Positions 28,340 through 39,017 are shown, counted from the first letter of the stretch. The stretch is DNA of 64,000 bases from Marinobacter nauticus (GCF_003634635.1 NZ_RBJB01000002.1:682001-746000); one strand, 5' to 3'. Notes: generated by a model not told the origin, from the sequence alone. Program-made: numbers and translations.

Positions 28340-30073
28340 ATGCGAGCGAGCCGTTACCTGATAGCTACCCAGAAAGAGACCCCTTCCGACGCCGAGATTA
28401 TCAGCCACCAGCTGATGCTGCGTGCGGGCATGATCCGTAAACTGGCCGCCGGCCTCTATACCTGGTTGCCACTGGGGTTGCGTACCCTGCGCAAAGTAGA
28501 GCGAATCGTCCGTGAAGAAATGGACAAGAGCGGTGCCCAGGAAGTTCTGATGCCGGCGGTACAACCCGCCGAGCTGTGGCAGGAATCCGGGCGCTGGGAA
28601 CAGTACGGCGGTGAACTCCTGCGCCTGAACGACCGCCATGGCCGGGATTTCTGCTTCGGCCCCACCCACGAGGAAGTCATCACTGATCTGATCCGGAACG
28701 AGCTGAAAAGCTACAAGGAGCTACCGGCCAATTTCTACCAGATCCAGACCAAGTTCCGCGACGAACGTCGCCCCCGGTTTGGAGTGATGCGCGCCCGCGA
28801 GTTCATCATGAAGGATGCCTACTCCTTCCATCTGAACGCGGAATCCCTGGATGAAACCTATAAGGTCATGCACCAGACCTACTGCAACATTTTCGATCGG
28901 CTGGGGCTCGACTACCGTCCGGTACAGGCGGACTCCGGTTCTATCGGCGGAAGTTCATCCCATGAATTCCACGTCCTTGCCTCCTCTGGCGAAGACGCGA
29001 TCGTGTTCAGCACCAGCGGTGACTACGCCGCCAACATCGAAAAAGCCGAAGCGGTGGTACCAGCCGGTGAGCGCCCTGCCCCCGGCGAAGATCTGAAAGA
29101 GGTCCATACCCCGGGCCAGCGCACGATCGACGCCGTTTCCCAATTCCTCGGCATGCCGGCTGAGCGCAGCGTGAAAACGCTGCTGGTGAAAGCAGAAGCG
29201 GATGAGAATGGTGAATCCGGCCTGGTGGCATTGATTCTGCGTGGCGATCACACCTTGAACGAGATCAAGGCCGAGAACCTTCCCGGCATTGCCGAGCCGC
29301 TGACCATGGCAACCGACGAGGAAATCGAGAAAGCCATCGGCTGCAAGCCAGGCTCCATCGGCCCGGTCAAGCTGCCGGTACCGGTTATCGTGGATCGCAG
29401 CGCTGCCCACCTGGCAGACTTTGTCTGCGGTGCCAACAAGGATGACTATCATCTGACCGGCGTGAACTGGGGGCGTGATGCAGAGATCAGCCGCGTGGAA
29501 GACCTTCGCAATGTGGTCGAGGGCGATGCCAGCCCGGACGGTAACGGCACACTGGAGATCCGTCGTGGCATTGAGGTTGGCCACATTTTCAAGCTGGGCA
29601 ACAAGTACAGCAAGGCCATGAACGCCTCGGTTCTGGATGAACACGGCAAGACTTCGATTATGGAAATGGGCTGCTATGGCATTGGCGTTTCGCGCATCGT
29701 GGCCGCGTCCATCGAACAGAATCATGATGACAAGGGCATCATCTGGCCAGACGCCATCGCGCCGTTTGAGGCGGCCATTGTCACCCTGAATGGTCATAAA
29801 TCTCCGGTGGTGGCCGAAGCTGGCGACAAACTATACGAACAGCTTCGCCAGGCCGGTTACGATGTCCTGCTGGACGACCGTAACGAACGCCCGGGCGTAA
29901 AGTTCGCCGATATGGAGCTGATCGGTATCCCCCACCGCTTCGTGGTCTCAGAACGCGGCCTGACCGCCGGAACCCTGGAATACAAGGGTCGGCGGGACGA
30001 GGAAAAACAGGATATTCCGGTTGATGAGGCCCTCTCGTTCCTGGTAAAGGCGTCGCCCAAAGGCGGCCTGTAA
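28340..30073 (+). CDS. proS: Prolyl-tRNA synthetase
   Basis: 577 residues from the ATG at 28340 ([19 protein letters not shown]), the bacterial-type length. Class II motif 2 is [21 protein letters not shown] in part near residue 140; the inserted editing (INS) domain, which clears Ala-tRNA-Pro, lies at about 225-405; motif 3 is [16 protein letters not shown] near 445; the anticodon-binding domain is C-terminal. The earlier in-frame start at 28226 has no support. Confidence 0.97.
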   Translation: MRASRYLIATQKETPSDAEIISHQLMLRAGMIRKLAAGLYTWLPLGLRTLRKVERIVREEMDKSGAQEVLMPAVQPAELWQESGRWEQYGGELLRLNDRHGRDFCFGPTHEEVITDLIRNELKSYKELPANFYQIQTKFRDERRPRFGVMRAREFIMKDAYSFHLNAESLDETYKVMHQTYCNIFDRLGLDYRPVQADSGSIGGSSSHEFHVLASSGEDAIVFSTSGDYAANIEKAEAVVPAGERPAPGEDLKEVHTPGQRTIDAVSQFLGMPAERSVKTLLVKAEADENGESGLVALILRGDHTLNEIKAENLPGIAEPLTMATDEEIEKAIGCKPGSIGPVKLPVPVIVDRSAAHLADFVCGANKDDYHLTGVNWGRDAEISRVEDLRNVVEGDASPDGNGTLEIRRGIEVGHIFKLGNKYSKAMNASVLDEHGKTSIMEMGCYGIGVSRIVAASIEQNHDDKGIIWPDAIAPFEAAIVTLNGHKSPVVAEAGDKLYEQLRQAGYDVLLDDRNERPGVKFADMELIGIPHRFVVSERGLTAGTLEYKGRRDEEKQDIPVDEALSFLVKASPKGGL

Positions 30074-30087
30074 CCCTGAACCAAATT

Positions 30088-30117
30088 CACCGGAAGGCTG
30101 TTCCCGGCCTTCCGGTG
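30088..30117. terminator. Hairpin between convergent proS and murB
   Basis: CACCGGAAGGC (30088-30098) pairs perfectly with GCCTTCCGGTG (30107-30117), loop 8. T runs are weak on both sides, so termination may be incomplete or Rho-assisted. Confidence 0.6.
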
Positions 30118-30138
30118 TCTTGACGACGTCTCCGCAGA

Positions 30139-31170
30139 TCAGGCGTTGCCCACAATCCCCGGTTCCATCTCCAGCTCAACGCCGAATTTCTCAAGCACAG
30201 ACTGGCGCACGTCATCAGCCAGGGACAGCACATCCTGGCCGGTTCCACCGGAATGATTGATCAGTACCAACGCCTGGCGGTTGTGAACCCCGACCCGACT
30301 GTTGCGAAACCCCTTCCATCCGGCCTGGTCAATAAGCCAGGCTGCCGCCAGTTTGACCTGACTATCCGCGGGATAGGACACAACATCCGGAAACCGGGCC
30401 TGAAGCTCCCGAAACTGAGTCAATCCTATAACCGGGTTTTTGAAGAAACTGCCCACATTCGGCAATACCGCAGGATCCGGCAGTTTGCGATGACGGACAG
30501 CCATCACGGCCTCGGCCACCGCCAGGGGTGTTAACTCAGCCTCGTTAACGTCGCCAAAGTAATCCTGAAGATCCCGATAGCCGATATTCAAAGACGCATC
30601 GCGGGACAACCGGAGCCGGATTTCAAGAATGATGTAGCAGCCCGGCCGGTGCTTGAACAGGCTGTCGCGATAGCCGAACTCGCAGGCGCTTGCGGGCAGG
30701 TTTTCTACCTCCAGAGTCTGGCGGTTCAGTACCGTGACACTCTCCAGACAGTCACACAACTCGGTGCCATAAGCCCCGATGTTCTGTACCGGGGCGGCGC
30801 CGGCCGTGCCCGGGATCAACGCCAGGTTCTCAATCCCGCGATAACCGGAACGGGCGGCATAAAGCACAGCCTCGTGCCAGTTCTCACCGGCTTTCAAGAC
30901 CAATACCGCGCCGTGGTCGTCTACCTGCTCCCAACTGCGGCCACGCAATGCCATCCGGATGACCAGGCCGGGATAATCGCCGGCAAACACCAGATTACTG
31001 CCACCGCCAAGTACCAGAACGGACTGTTCGTGGTTACAGGCCCAGGAAAGCGCCTGTTTGAGCTGCACCGCGTTTTCGACTTCAACCAGGTATCGGGCCG
31101 TTGCAGGCACAGCCAGGGTATTCAACCCCTGAAGGCTGGCCCGCTCCTGAATCTCCAGAGCCTGACTCAA
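30139..31170 (-). CDS. murB: UDP-N-acetylenolpyruvoylglucosamine reductase
   Basis: 343 residues, the long E. coli-like (type I) form. FAD-binding segments are VLGGGSNLVFAGDYPGLVI and IPGTAGAAPVQNIGAYG near residue 125; the proton-donor Ser is in NVGSFFKNPVI near residue 238; AAWLIDQAGWKGFRN and the C-terminal Glu region follow. It reduces the enolpyruvyl group to make UDP-MurNAc for peptidoglycan. The start is TTG, overlapping the phosphatase stop (TTGA); no in-frame ATG precedes the conserved NTLA segment. It is the last gene of the envelope operon. Confidence 0.95.
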   Translation of the reverse strand: MSQALEIQERASLQGLNTLAVPATARYLVEVENAVQLKQALSWACNHEQSVLVLGGGSNLVFAGDYPGLVIRMALRGRSWEQVDDHGAVLVLKAGENWHEAVLYAARSGYRGIENLALIPGTAGAAPVQNIGAYGTELCDCLESVTVLNRQTLEVENLPASACEFGYRDSLFKHRPGCYIILEIRLRLSRDASLNIGYRDLQDYFGDVNEAELTPLAVAEAVMAVRHRKLPDPAVLPNVGSFFKNPVIGLTQFRELQARFPDVVSYPADSQVKLAAAWLIDQAGWKGFRNSRVGVHNRQALVLINHSGGTGQDVLSLADDVRQSVLEKFGVELEMEPGIVGNA

Positions 31171-31646
31171 GCCAGCCGCCTCCGGATTTCTTCCAGAAGG
31201 CCGGAACTGGCGTCGTGAATCAGATCAAGCACGTGCTCAAAGCCATCCTCTCCGCCGTAGTAGGGGTCCGGTACCTCGGCCAGCCGAGAGCCGCCGAAGT
31301 CCAGAAACAGTCGGGGTTCGGTACCGCCATTCTGGTGCCAGACCTCACGAACGTCGGCGAGATTAGACCGATCCATCACCAACACATAATCAAACTGATC
31401 CAGATCTTCCGCACGGAACTGGCGGGCGCGCAGGTCGCTGATATCGATACCTCGGCGCGCCGCGGCAGCAGTTGCCCGTTCGTCCGGGGATTTACCGATA
31501 TGCCAGCTGCCGGTGCCGCAGGAATCAATATCCAGTCTGTCGAACAGGCCATGCTCCTGGGCGAGGTGACGGAAAACTCCCTCGGCACTGGGAGAGCGAC
31601 AGATATTGCCCAGGCAGACAAACAGCACACTTACACGATCAGCCAT
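31167..31646 (-). CDS. Low-molecular-weight protein tyrosine phosphatase
   Basis: 159 residues. The active-site loop is [10 protein letters not shown], matching C-x5-R-S, with Cys near residue 11, and the general acid is in VPDPYYGG near residue 130. Such phosphatases act on phosphotyrosine; some partner with tyrosine kinases that regulate exopolysaccharide export and UDP-sugar dehydrogenases. Position between kdsB and murB is the same in Pseudomonas. It overlaps kdsB by 8 bp. Confidence 0.93.
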   Translation of the reverse strand: MADRVSVLFVCLGNICRSPSAEGVFRHLAQEHGLFDRLDIDSCGTGSWHIGKSPDERATAAAARRGIDISDLRARQFRAEDLDQFDYVLVMDRSNLADVREVWHQNGGTEPRLFLDFGGSRLAEVPDPYYGGEDGFEHVLDLIHDASSGLLEEIRRRLA

Positions 31647-32424
31647 GGGAACCCCCTCTTTCCATCAGTGCCCGCAGACGGGCCAGATCCTCTTCGGTGT
31701 CCACCCCCGGAGCCGGCGGCCGGTCCGCCACATCCACATGAATAAGAGCGCCATTATAAAGTGCCCGCAACTGTTCCAGGGATTCCACCCGCTCGGTGGG
31801 GGCCGGCAGCCAGGTGACGAACTCACTGAGCACACTGGCACGATAGCCATAGATACCAATGTGCCGGAAATAGCCAATGCCATCCGGAAGGTCCACATCC
31901 TGGGTAGCCGCCCCCGCGGGCCAGAAGTCTCTGGCCCAGGGAATCGGTGCCCGACTGAAGTAATGGGCCATGCCCCGGGCATCGAACACCACTTTCACGA
32001 CATTGGGATTGAAAACCTGACGAGCATCGTGAATCCGCTCGCACAGTGTTGCAATGGCGGCCTCCTGGTACTGTTCAAGGTTATCGGCGACCTGATTGAT
32101 CAGTTCCGGCGGTATCAGAGGCTCGTCCCCCTGAACGTTGACCACACGATGGTCCGGATCCAGCTGCAGCTTTCTCGCCACTTCCTCGAGACGGTCTGTG
32201 CCACTGGCATGATGGGGCGAAGTCATGATGACTTCGGCACCAAAACCGCGACACGCCTCTTCAATACGGGCATCGTCGGTCGCGACCACCACGCGGCTTG
32301 CGCGGCTCTCATTGGCCCGCTCACAGACATGCTGAATCATCGGCTTGCCGGCAATCATGGCCAGAGGCTTGCCGGGCAAACGGCTGGAGGCATAGCGGGC
32401 GGGAATGACAACGGTAAATGACAT
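31639..32424 (-). CDS. kdsB: 3-Deoxy-manno-octulosonate cytidylyltransferase
   Basis: 261 residues. The nucleotide-binding start is [20 protein letters not shown], followed by [14 protein letters not shown] and the metal and Kdo-binding segment [14 protein letters not shown]. The C-terminal [11 protein letters not shown] motif is also typical. It activates Kdo as CMP-Kdo for transfer to lipid A. It is 21 bp after the small ycaR gene in the lipid A operon. Confidence 0.97.
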   Translation of the reverse strand: MSFTVVIPARYASSRLPGKPLAMIAGKPMIQHVCERANESRASRVVVATDDARIEEACRGFGAEVIMTSPHHASGTDRLEEVARKLQLDPDHRVVNVQGDEPLIPPELINQVADNLEQYQEAAIATLCERIHDARQVFNPNVVKVVFDARGMAHYFSRAPIPWARDFWPAGAATQDVDLPDGIGYFRHIGIYGYRASVLSEFVTWLPAPTERVESLEQLRALYNGALIHVDVADRPPAPGVDTEEDLARLRALMERGGSHG

Positions 32425-32445
32425 GGTTGCGTCCTGCGGGGTGAC

Positions 32446-32634
32446 TCAGTGTTTGTCGAGGCGCTCGTCCGTGCTGAGGGTGCGGGCTTCAACCGCCAGC
32501 ATAACCGGAATCCCCTCACGAATGGGGAACGCCATGGCATCCTGGTAGCAAATCAACTCGGTACGGGCGTCGTTGAGCTTGAGCTCTCCCTTGCACACCG
32601 GGCAGGCCAGCATGGCCAGCAGTTTCTTATCCAT
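32446..32634 (-). CDS. ycaR: Trm112/YcaR-family small protein
   Basis: 62 residues from the ATG at 32634 ([20 protein letters not shown]). Two Cys (CPVC) and a later Cys are left of the zinc-site pattern of the family. E. coli YcaR sits at the same place, between lpxK and kdsB. The biochemical role in bacteria is not known; the eukaryotic relative Trm112 activates methyltransferases. Its first codons overlap the end of lpxK by 8 bp. Confidence 0.9.
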
Positions 32635-33688
32635 GGTTCGATTCCTCGCTGATATCAGTTTGCAACTGGCCAGAGCTGGCTCTGAGCCGTTCCAGAAAAT
32701 GCTGTTCAAAAGGTTCCGACAACCGGGCCTGAACCGTCAAGACCCAGGCGTTGTCCGGTGCAAAGCCATGGCACTTCACCGCATCCTTGGCCGTCATCAC
32801 CAACCATTCAAGAGCACCGGATGCCAGGTCTTCGGGGCGAAAATGATGATGGTCGGGAAAGGGAACTTCATTGACGTGAGCGCCAAGGTTCCGGAGGGTC
32901 TCGAAAAATCGACCGGGATTACCAATACCCGCTACTGCCCGTACCGGCTTGCCTTTGAGCTGCTCCGGAGACAGGGTCTCACCGGAATTCAGGTTCACGA
33001 GAGCCGAAGGCACCAGCTCCATGGCATGAATCTCCGGATGATCAACGCCGGCAAAACTCTCTATGGTCTCGCCGGCCTCCGGAAACTCAGCTCCGTTAAG
33101 AACGACAAAGTCGACACCGTTCAAGCGCTCAACCGGCTCCCTCAGCGGGCCTACCGGAATGATGGCACCATTTCCGGTACCGCGCCGGGCATCGAATACA
33201 GCCAGTTCGATATCCCGGGGCAGGCGGTAGTGTTGCAGGCCATCATCACAGATCAACACATCGCCCAGGCCATTCTCCAGCGCCCAACGGGCCCCTCGAC
33301 AGCGATCCGGGTCCACTATAACGGGGCATCCGGTGGCCCGGGCCAGCATCAGGGGTTCATCACCACAGACACCCGCCGGGGTCCCGTCAGCGACCAGCAA
33401 GGGATACTGAGAACTCTTACCACCGTAGCCACGGCTGAGAATCACCGGTTTCCAGCCGTGTTGATTCATGCACTGAACCAGACTGGCAGTAAGAGGCGAC
33501 TTGCCGGTGCCGCCAGCGGTGATATTGCCCACCACCACAACCGGCACCGGCAGCGATTCATTGCGCGCATGCCAGGCCTTTCGGCGTCTGGACTCAGACA
33601 CCGCCCGATACAACCAGGCCAGTGGTGTGAGCAGGGCAAGAGGTCTGCCCTGCCCGTACCAAAGCCGGTCAACCAGGCTGGTACTCAT
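32627..33688 (-). CDS. lpxK: Tetraacyldisaccharide 4'-kinase
   Basis: 353 residues. The Walker A motif is [16 protein letters not shown] near residue 53, and the Walker B-like acidic cluster is [11 protein letters not shown] near residue 145. A membrane-associating N-terminal helix (about 15-30) fits its action at the inner face of the inner membrane. It adds the 4' phosphate to make lipid IVA. The ATG overlaps the msbA stop by 4 bp, a coupling that puts lipid A phosphorylation and lipid A flipping on one transcript. Confidence 0.96.
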
Positions 33689-35454
33689 GCGTGCTCGCTG
33701 AACTGAATCTGATGCAGCTGGGCGTAGGCACCCCCCGCAGCCAGCAGCTCTCCATGACTGCCGGATTCGACAATGCGGCCATTATCCATGACCAGAATTC
33801 GGTCGGCTTTCTCAATGGTGGATAGCCTGTGTGCGATCACCAGAGTGGTACGGCCCTGCATAACCGTTTCCAGCGCTTCCTGAATATGGCGTTCGGATTC
33901 CGTATCCAGCGCCGATGTCGCCTCATCCAGAATGAGAATTGGGGCGTCTTTGAGGATGGCCCGCGCAATCGCAAGACGCTGGCGCTGGCCACCGGAAAGC
34001 ATCACACCATTGTCGCCAATCATGGTGTCGAGCCCTTCCGGCATACGGTTGATAAACTCGAGCGCGTGGGCCTTTTCAGCCGCTTCCATAATTTCTTCCC
34101 GGCTGCAGTCGCGCAGGGAACCGTAGGCAATGTTGGCGGCGATGGTATCGTTGAACAGCACCACGTTCTGGTTCACCAGAGCAATCTGGGCACGCAGGGA
34201 CTGAAGCGAAAACTCCTTCAGTTCATGGTCATCAATGCGGATAGCTCCCCCGGTGTACTCGTAGAAACGGGGTAACAGGCTAACCATGGTCGACTTACCA
34301 CTGCCTGACCGGCCCACCAGTGCAACGCTCTGGCCGGCTGGAATATCGATGGTTATCCCTTCAAGCACATTGTCGAGCTGATCCCGGTATCGGAAAGACA
34401 CCTGGTCAAATGTGATGTCGCCTTTGACCCGCTGCGGGTTGTAGGAGCCTGGGTCCTCTTCCGGCTTTTCATCCATGGTCTCGAACACATCAAACGCAGC
34501 CGCCACACCCTTCTGAATCTTGGCGTGCACGGAAGTGACCTGGCGAATGGGCTTGGCCATCGTCGTCGCCGCGGTGATGAACGCAATCAGCTGACCAGTC
34601 GACATCTCACCCCGAATCTCCGGCGCAAGCATGGTCCACACCAGCGCGGCGATAGCAAAAGCCACCAGCACCTGAATGACCGGGACACTGATCGCCTGAG
34701 TAGAAGCCATTTTCAGGCTCTGTTTCAGGTTACGGGCACTGACCTCACGAAACCGCTCCCGTTCATAATCTTCGCCTCCGAAGGTGCGCACCACCCGGTA
34801 TCCGGTGATCGACTCGGAGGCCACATGGGTGATATCGCCCATGGAACCCTGAATACGCTTACTGATTCGACGAAACCGTTTGCTGGCATAATTCACGACC
34901 AGACCAATGACCGGACCGGCAGTAAGAAAAATCAGGGTCAACTTCCAGTTGGTGTACAGCATGAAGCCGAGCAGACCCAGTATGGTCAGCCCTTCGCGAA
35001 GGGTGATAGTCACCGCATTGGTCGCAGCATCCGCGACCTGCTCAACGTTAAAGGTGAGCTTCGAGACCAGACGCCCGGATGCGTTCTCATCATAGTATCG
35101 GGACGGTAAAGACATCAGGCGATCAAACACATCGTTGCGTAAGGCGTTGATCACGTTGCGCCCAACGTAGCTGATAAAATACTGGCTGAAAAACGTACCA
35201 ACGCCTCTGAAGGCAAAAACACCCACAATCAGCCCGGTCAGTAACATCCGGTTCTGGTCAGACGGATTCTCAATAGCCGTGATCACATATTCCATCGCCG
35301 CGGCCATCCCGGTGGATGCAGCGGCGTAAATGATGTTTCCGAACACGGCGAGGGAGAACGCAAACCAGAAAGGCTTGACGTACTTGAGCAGGCGTTTGTA
35401 GGTGGTCCAGCTACCGGCAGGTGGCGTCTTGAGCGGCTCCGGCCTTGTCTGCAT
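33685..35454 (-). CDS. msbA: Lipid A export ABC transporter MsbA
   Basis: 589 residues from the ATG at 35454, which overlaps the exbD stop by one base (TGATG). It is a half-transporter: six membrane helices (about 30-330), then a nucleotide-binding domain with Walker A GRSGSGKST, Q-loop LVNQNVVLFNDT, signature LSGGQRQRLAIARAI and Walker B ILILDEATSALD. MsbA flips core-lipid A across the inner membrane. The tight link to lpxK and kdsB supports lipid A rather than drug export. Confidence 0.95.
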   Translation of the reverse strand: MQTRPEPLKTPPAGSWTTYKRLLKYVKPFWFAFSLAVFGNIIYAAASTGMAAAMEYVITAIENPSDQNRMLLTGLIVGVFAFRGVGTFFSQYFISYVGRNVINALRNDVFDRLMSLPSRYYDENASGRLVSKLTFNVEQVADAATNAVTITLREGLTILGLLGFMLYTNWKLTLIFLTAGPVIGLVVNYASKRFRRISKRIQGSMGDITHVASESITGYRVVRTFGGEDYERERFREVSARNLKQSLKMASTQAISVPVIQVLVAFAIAALVWTMLAPEIRGEMSTGQLIAFITAATTMAKPIRQVTSVHAKIQKGVAAAFDVFETMDEKPEEDPGSYNPQRVKGDITFDQVSFRYRDQLDNVLEGITIDIPAGQSVALVGRSGSGKSTMVSLLPRFYEYTGGAIRIDDHELKEFSLQSLRAQIALVNQNVVLFNDTIAANIAYGSLRDCSREEIMEAAEKAHALEFINRMPEGLDTMIGDNGVMLSGGQRQRLAIARAILKDAPILILDEATSALDTESERHIQEALETVMQGRTTLVIAHRLSTIEKADRILVMDNGRIVESGSHGELLAAGGAYAQLHQIQFSEHA

Positions 35455-35879
35455 CACTGGCTTTCAGCCTCCCGCTCTGTGGTTATGCTCAGCTTGGCAA
35501 ACCCCAGGCGACCGGCAACATCCATGGCCCGCACCACAAATTCATGGGGGGTTTGGGCGTCTGCAGTGATGATGAACGGCAGGCTGTTGTCGCCTTCGGC
35601 CAGCTCACTGACGCCACGCTCGAGGGTTTCCCGGCGATTGTTAACCAGTGGTCGGTCGTTCAGAAAGTACTGGCCCTCGGCATTGATCACCACATCAATC
35701 TGCCGGACCTCAGACGGAGCTGCCGGCTCTGCACTGGCTTCCGGAAGCTCCACCTGCAGATGACTCTCCCGGGTAAATGTGGTCGACACCATGAAGAAAA
35801 TCAGCAGCAGGAACACCACATCAATCAGTGGCGTCAGATCTACCCCGACTTCCTGGCTTCGTTGGCGCTTGAACTTCAC
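35454..35879 (-). CDS. exbD: ExbD/TolR-family biopolymer transport protein
   Basis: 141 residues with one membrane helix (about 15-38). The conserved Asp is in VDLTPLIDVVFLLLIFF. A periplasmic domain follows. With the ExbB-like gene it should form a proton-driven stator. TonB is not adjacent and the pair heads a lipid A operon, as in Pseudomonas, so a role in envelope energisation other than siderophore uptake is possible. The start is GTG with AAGGAG about 10 bases upstream. Confidence 0.92.
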   Translation of the reverse strand: MKFKRQRSQEVGVDLTPLIDVVFLLLIFFMVSTTFTRESHLQVELPEASAEPAAPSEVRQIDVVINAEGQYFLNDRPLVNNRRETLERGVSELAEGDNSLPFIITADAQTPHEFVVRAMDVAGRLGFAKLSITTEREAESQ

Positions 35880-35884
35880 GGCGT

Positions 35885-36511
35885 TCAGGCTCCTTCAACG
35901 TCGATTTCGCGGTCTCCGTGGACCACTTCCACCAGTTTGATGGCTTCCTGCTCCATGTTGACCACCAATTCGTCTACGCGACGAATGAAATAGCGGTGAC
36001 AGATCAGAGCAGGAATCGCGACACTCAGGCCAGCCGCAGTGGTGATCAATGCCTCGGAAATGCCACCGGCCAGGTTGCCGGCATTGCCGACGCCGGCCAA
36101 CTGGATTTCGGCAAACACTTTGATCATGCCGATAACGGTACCCAAAAGGCCCAACAGTGGCGTGATTGTGGCGATAGTGCCCAGGGGATTCAGAAAACGC
36201 TCCAGCTCGTGGATAACCTGGCTGGCCTCGTGTTCGATGCTTTCTTTCATGATCTCGCGACCATGCTTGGCGTTGATCAGGCCGCCGGCGAGAATCCGGC
36301 CAAGTGGCGAAGATGCCTGCAAGGCTTTCAGCTTGCGACCGTTAAGCTCTTTTTTCTTGATCCAGCGCCAGAGTTCGTTAATAGACTGCGGGGGCGCAAC
36401 CCGAGAGGCCCGCAAGGTCCAGATTCGTTCCAGAATGATGGCAAGTGCCAGGATGGAACAGGCAACAATGGGCACCATCAGGATGCCACCGGCTTTCAAC
36501 AGCTCGAACAC
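35885..36511 (-). CDS. exbB: ExbB/TolQ-family proton channel protein
   Basis: 208 residues with three membrane helices (about 5-28, 108-135 and 148-178). The segments LGTIATITPLLGLLGTVIGMIKVF and GGISEALITTAAGLSVAIPALI are the family core. It is the first gene of the run exbB-exbD-msbA-lpxK-ycaR-kdsB-ptp-murB, all within 5-22 bp or overlapping. The start is GTG with GGGAG seven bases upstream. It is clearly a different copy from tolQ at 8420. Confidence 0.92.
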   Translation of the reverse strand: MFELLKAGGILMVPIVACSILALAIILERIWTLRASRVAPPQSINELWRWIKKKELNGRKLKALQASSPLGRILAGGLINAKHGREIMKESIEHEASQVIHELERFLNPLGTIATITPLLGLLGTVIGMIKVFAEIQLAGVGNAGNLAGGISEALITTAAGLSVAIPALICHRYFIRRVDELVVNMEQEAIKLVEVVHGDREIDVEGA

Positions 36512-36583
36512 GCTTGATCTCCCTGATTAGTTACAAGCCGCGCTACTTTAGCATAGCTGCCGGTGCAGGCCACACCCGGATTG

Positions 36584-39004
36584 TCACGGTATTTTACATT
36601 CACTCCTGGCAAGCCCCGGAGACGCTATCCAGAAAGGCTGTGTCTGCCAGAGCTCACTTATAAGCAGGCCTGAATCTGCGAACCTGAGTGTGATCTGGCC
36701 GGAGCAGGCCGTGTTCAACGGCACGGCACCACTGGCTCGGTACCGACCGGTTACTTCCGGATGCGGATGCCCGAAATGGTGCCGGTAGCCCGCCGTATAG
36801 ATCACCTGATCCGGCGCCACCGCCTGTACCCAGCTTGTTGAAGATGAAGTTTTGCTGCCATGGTGTGGCGCCAGCACCACCCGCTGCGCAACGCGGTTCT
36901 CAAGCCACTCTGGGCCGCCGCCACCGAGCATCAGTTGCTCAACCTTCCGGCTGATGTCCCCGGTCAATACGAAATCGCTGTTGCTGGACGGGTCGTACAC
37001 GCGTATCACGCACGAAGCGTCATTCCCGTCCGCAGGCAACGGATTTTGCCACAGCGACATCACCAGACCCGGCCACCGCATATTCCCCGGGCGACAATCT
37101 TCCACCGTCGCCGGCACGCGCCCGGCAATAAGAGCAGGCTCTCCGGAAATCACCCTTTTGATCGCGAAGTGTTCAGACAACGTCTCGAGACCGCCGGCGT
37201 GGTCATTATCAGCATGGCTCAAGACCAGCAGATCAATAACCTCGACGCCCATTGCCCGGAGATTCGGAACCAGCACCGAATCGGCGGCGGAGTAGACGCC
37301 CGCAACTTCCGGCCCGGTGTCATACACCATCACCCGGCCACCGGCGCGAACCACAACCGACAGCCCCTGCCCCACATCCAACACCCGGACTTCAGGTGCC
37401 CGTGCGACGGAATTGCCTGCTCCCGTACCTGACCAGGGAACACTGAGCAACAGGAAGGTAACGCCCAGCAATGCCCGCCATCGCCAGTCCCTCCAGCGAA
37501 TCCCCCAAAGCGCCAGCAACGCCAACCCCGCTGCCAAAGGCAGTGGCAGAGGCTGCATCTGCCCTGCCGGGAACCGGGCCACCAGCTCCAGCCACCACCA
37601 TAGCGCCCCCAGGACAAGGTCAAACCCGGCCAACACCCAGGGCAGGAGCCCCCCCCCGGAAAGAACGGCGATGATGGACCCCAGGAACAGTACCGGCATG
37701 ACGGCAAAGGACACCCAGGGCACCGCCAATAGATTGGCCGCGAAGCCTGCAAGAGGTTGGCCCTGATGCACCAGCATCAACATTGGCCACAACCCGAAAA
37801 AGACCGCCAACTGGGCTATCAACAAAGCCGATAACCAACCCGACGAACCCAGACGCCCTGAAAATACCGCCAGCAGCACCCCGACAGCGCCAAAAGACAA
37901 CCAGAAACCCTGGTCCAGAGGCGCAAACGGATCCATCAGAAGCACCACTGCCAGAGCCAGCACAAAGGGCCGCCAGCCGCTCTGTTGTCTTGCCTTGAGC
38001 ACATACCAGCCGCCGGCAACCACCATCACCAGGGCCCGTCGGGTTGGTACGGTAAAACCGGCCAATAGCGAATAGACAAGGCAACTGAGCACAACCACCA
38101 GAAAAACCAGAGAACGCCGGCCCTGCTCACTCAGACAACCAACCGGCAGCAACAGCAAGCCCCAGCGCGCCAACAGACCAACTCCGACCGCCACCAGACC
38201 GAGATGCAAACCAGAAATAGCCACCAGATGAATGGTGCCGGTTGACTTGAGTACCTGCCAGTGATGATCTTCCAGAGAACCCCGGTTACCCATTAGCAGA
38301 GACGCAATCAGGGGGTAGTATTCCGCTTCACCAAACCAACGCTGCAACTTCTTTGATGCTCGCCAGTGCCAGGCGTGGTACTGACATTGCAGTGCGCATG
38401 ACAGCTCCGGTGCCACAGAGACCTGTTTGACAGAACCGGTCGCCCGATAGCCGTGACGGAACAACCAGTCTTCGTAGCGAAACCCCTCTGGATTCAGGTT
38501 GCCGTGAGGACGCTTGAGAGAAACCTCCAGTGTCAGGCGATGGTCGGGTAGACTGCGCCCCTCCCTGCCATACCAGGATAGGCGCAGGACGCGGGGCAAG
38601 TTGTTATCTACCGACACGCCAGGTGCCTGCCAGTGCAGGACACAGAATCCGAATCTCAGACTGTCAAAGCTTCCCGGCGTCGGCAAATCACAGAGATAGC
38701 CGGAAACCACAATGCGCTTGGTTTCCCACTCCGAAGGCAGGCGCTCGGCCAGTCTCATATCGGCATTCCAGCCGGCCCAGACCAACCCCAGCGTCGCAGC
38801 AACCACCACGGGCCCGAGCCTCTGTATGCGCTGGTATCGACAGGCCATAGCCAGCAACATTAACCCAACCAGCACAAACAGCCATGGATATGGTGGCAAG
38901 GTTGCGAGCCGATACAGTAAGATAACGCCGCAAGAGAAGGCGAGAATGCTGGCGAGTCCAACACCGAGCCTGCTGACCCGGTTGGAAACTGGGTTTTCGG
39001 ACAA
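36584..39004 (-). CDS. comEC: ComEC/Rec2-family DNA uptake channel protein
   Basis: 806 residues. Several membrane helices at the N-terminus, an OB-like DUF4131 segment (about 60-200), the competence membrane domain (about 225-500, with GNRGSLEDHHWQVLKSTGTIHLVAISGLHLGL in part), and a C-terminal metallo-beta-lactamase-like domain (about 535-780) with LSHADNDHAGGLE and LAPHHGSKTSS. ComEC moves single-stranded DNA across the inner membrane in transformation. The start is TTG, set by GGAGG seven bases upstream. It lies between the DUF2062 gene and exbB. Confidence 0.93.
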   Translation of the reverse strand: MSENPVSNRVSRLGVGLASILAFSCGVILLYRLATLPPYPWLFVLVGLMLLAMACRYQRIQRLGPVVVAATLGLVWAGWNADMRLAERLPSEWETKRIVVSGYLCDLPTPGSFDSLRFGFCVLHWQAPGVSVDNNLPRVLRLSWYGREGRSLPDHRLTLEVSLKRPHGNLNPEGFRYEDWLFRHGYRATGSVKQVSVAPELSCALQCQYHAWHWRASKKLQRWFGEAEYYPLIASLLMGNRGSLEDHHWQVLKSTGTIHLVAISGLHLGLVAVGVGLLARWGLLLLPVGCLSEQGRRSLVFLVVVLSCLVYSLLAGFTVPTRRALVMVVAGGWYVLKARQQSGWRPFVLALAVVLLMDPFAPLDQGFWLSFGAVGVLLAVFSGRLGSSGWLSALLIAQLAVFFGLWPMLMLVHQGQPLAGFAANLLAVPWVSFAVMPVLFLGSIIAVLSGGGLLPWVLAGFDLVLGALWWWLELVARFPAGQMQPLPLPLAAGLALLALWGIRWRDWRWRALLGVTFLLLSVPWSGTGAGNSVARAPEVRVLDVGQGLSVVVRAGGRVMVYDTGPEVAGVYSAADSVLVPNLRAMGVEVIDLLVLSHADNDHAGGLETLSEHFAIKRVISGEPALIAGRVPATVEDCRPGNMRWPGLVMSLWQNPLPADGNDASCVIRVYDPSSNSDFVLTGDISRKVEQLMLGGGGPEWLENRVAQRVVLAPHHGSKTSSSTSWVQAVAPDQVIYTAGYRHHFGHPHPEVTGRYRASGAVPLNTACSGQITLRFADSGLLISELWQTQPFWIASPGLARSECKIP

Positions 39005-39017
39005 TCCTTGTCCTCCG
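38995..39017 (-). promoter_or_regulatory. Ribosome binding site deciding the TTG start of comEC
   Basis: On the minus strand GGAGG followed by ACAAGGA and then TTG (39004-39002). There is no ATG or GTG in frame before the first membrane helix, so this is the only well-supported start. Confidence 0.65.

Noticed and set aside
28214..28669. N-terminal extension of the TetR gene upstream of 28213
   Set aside because: It is antisense to proS and its leader; TetR homology starts only after the ATG at 28213.
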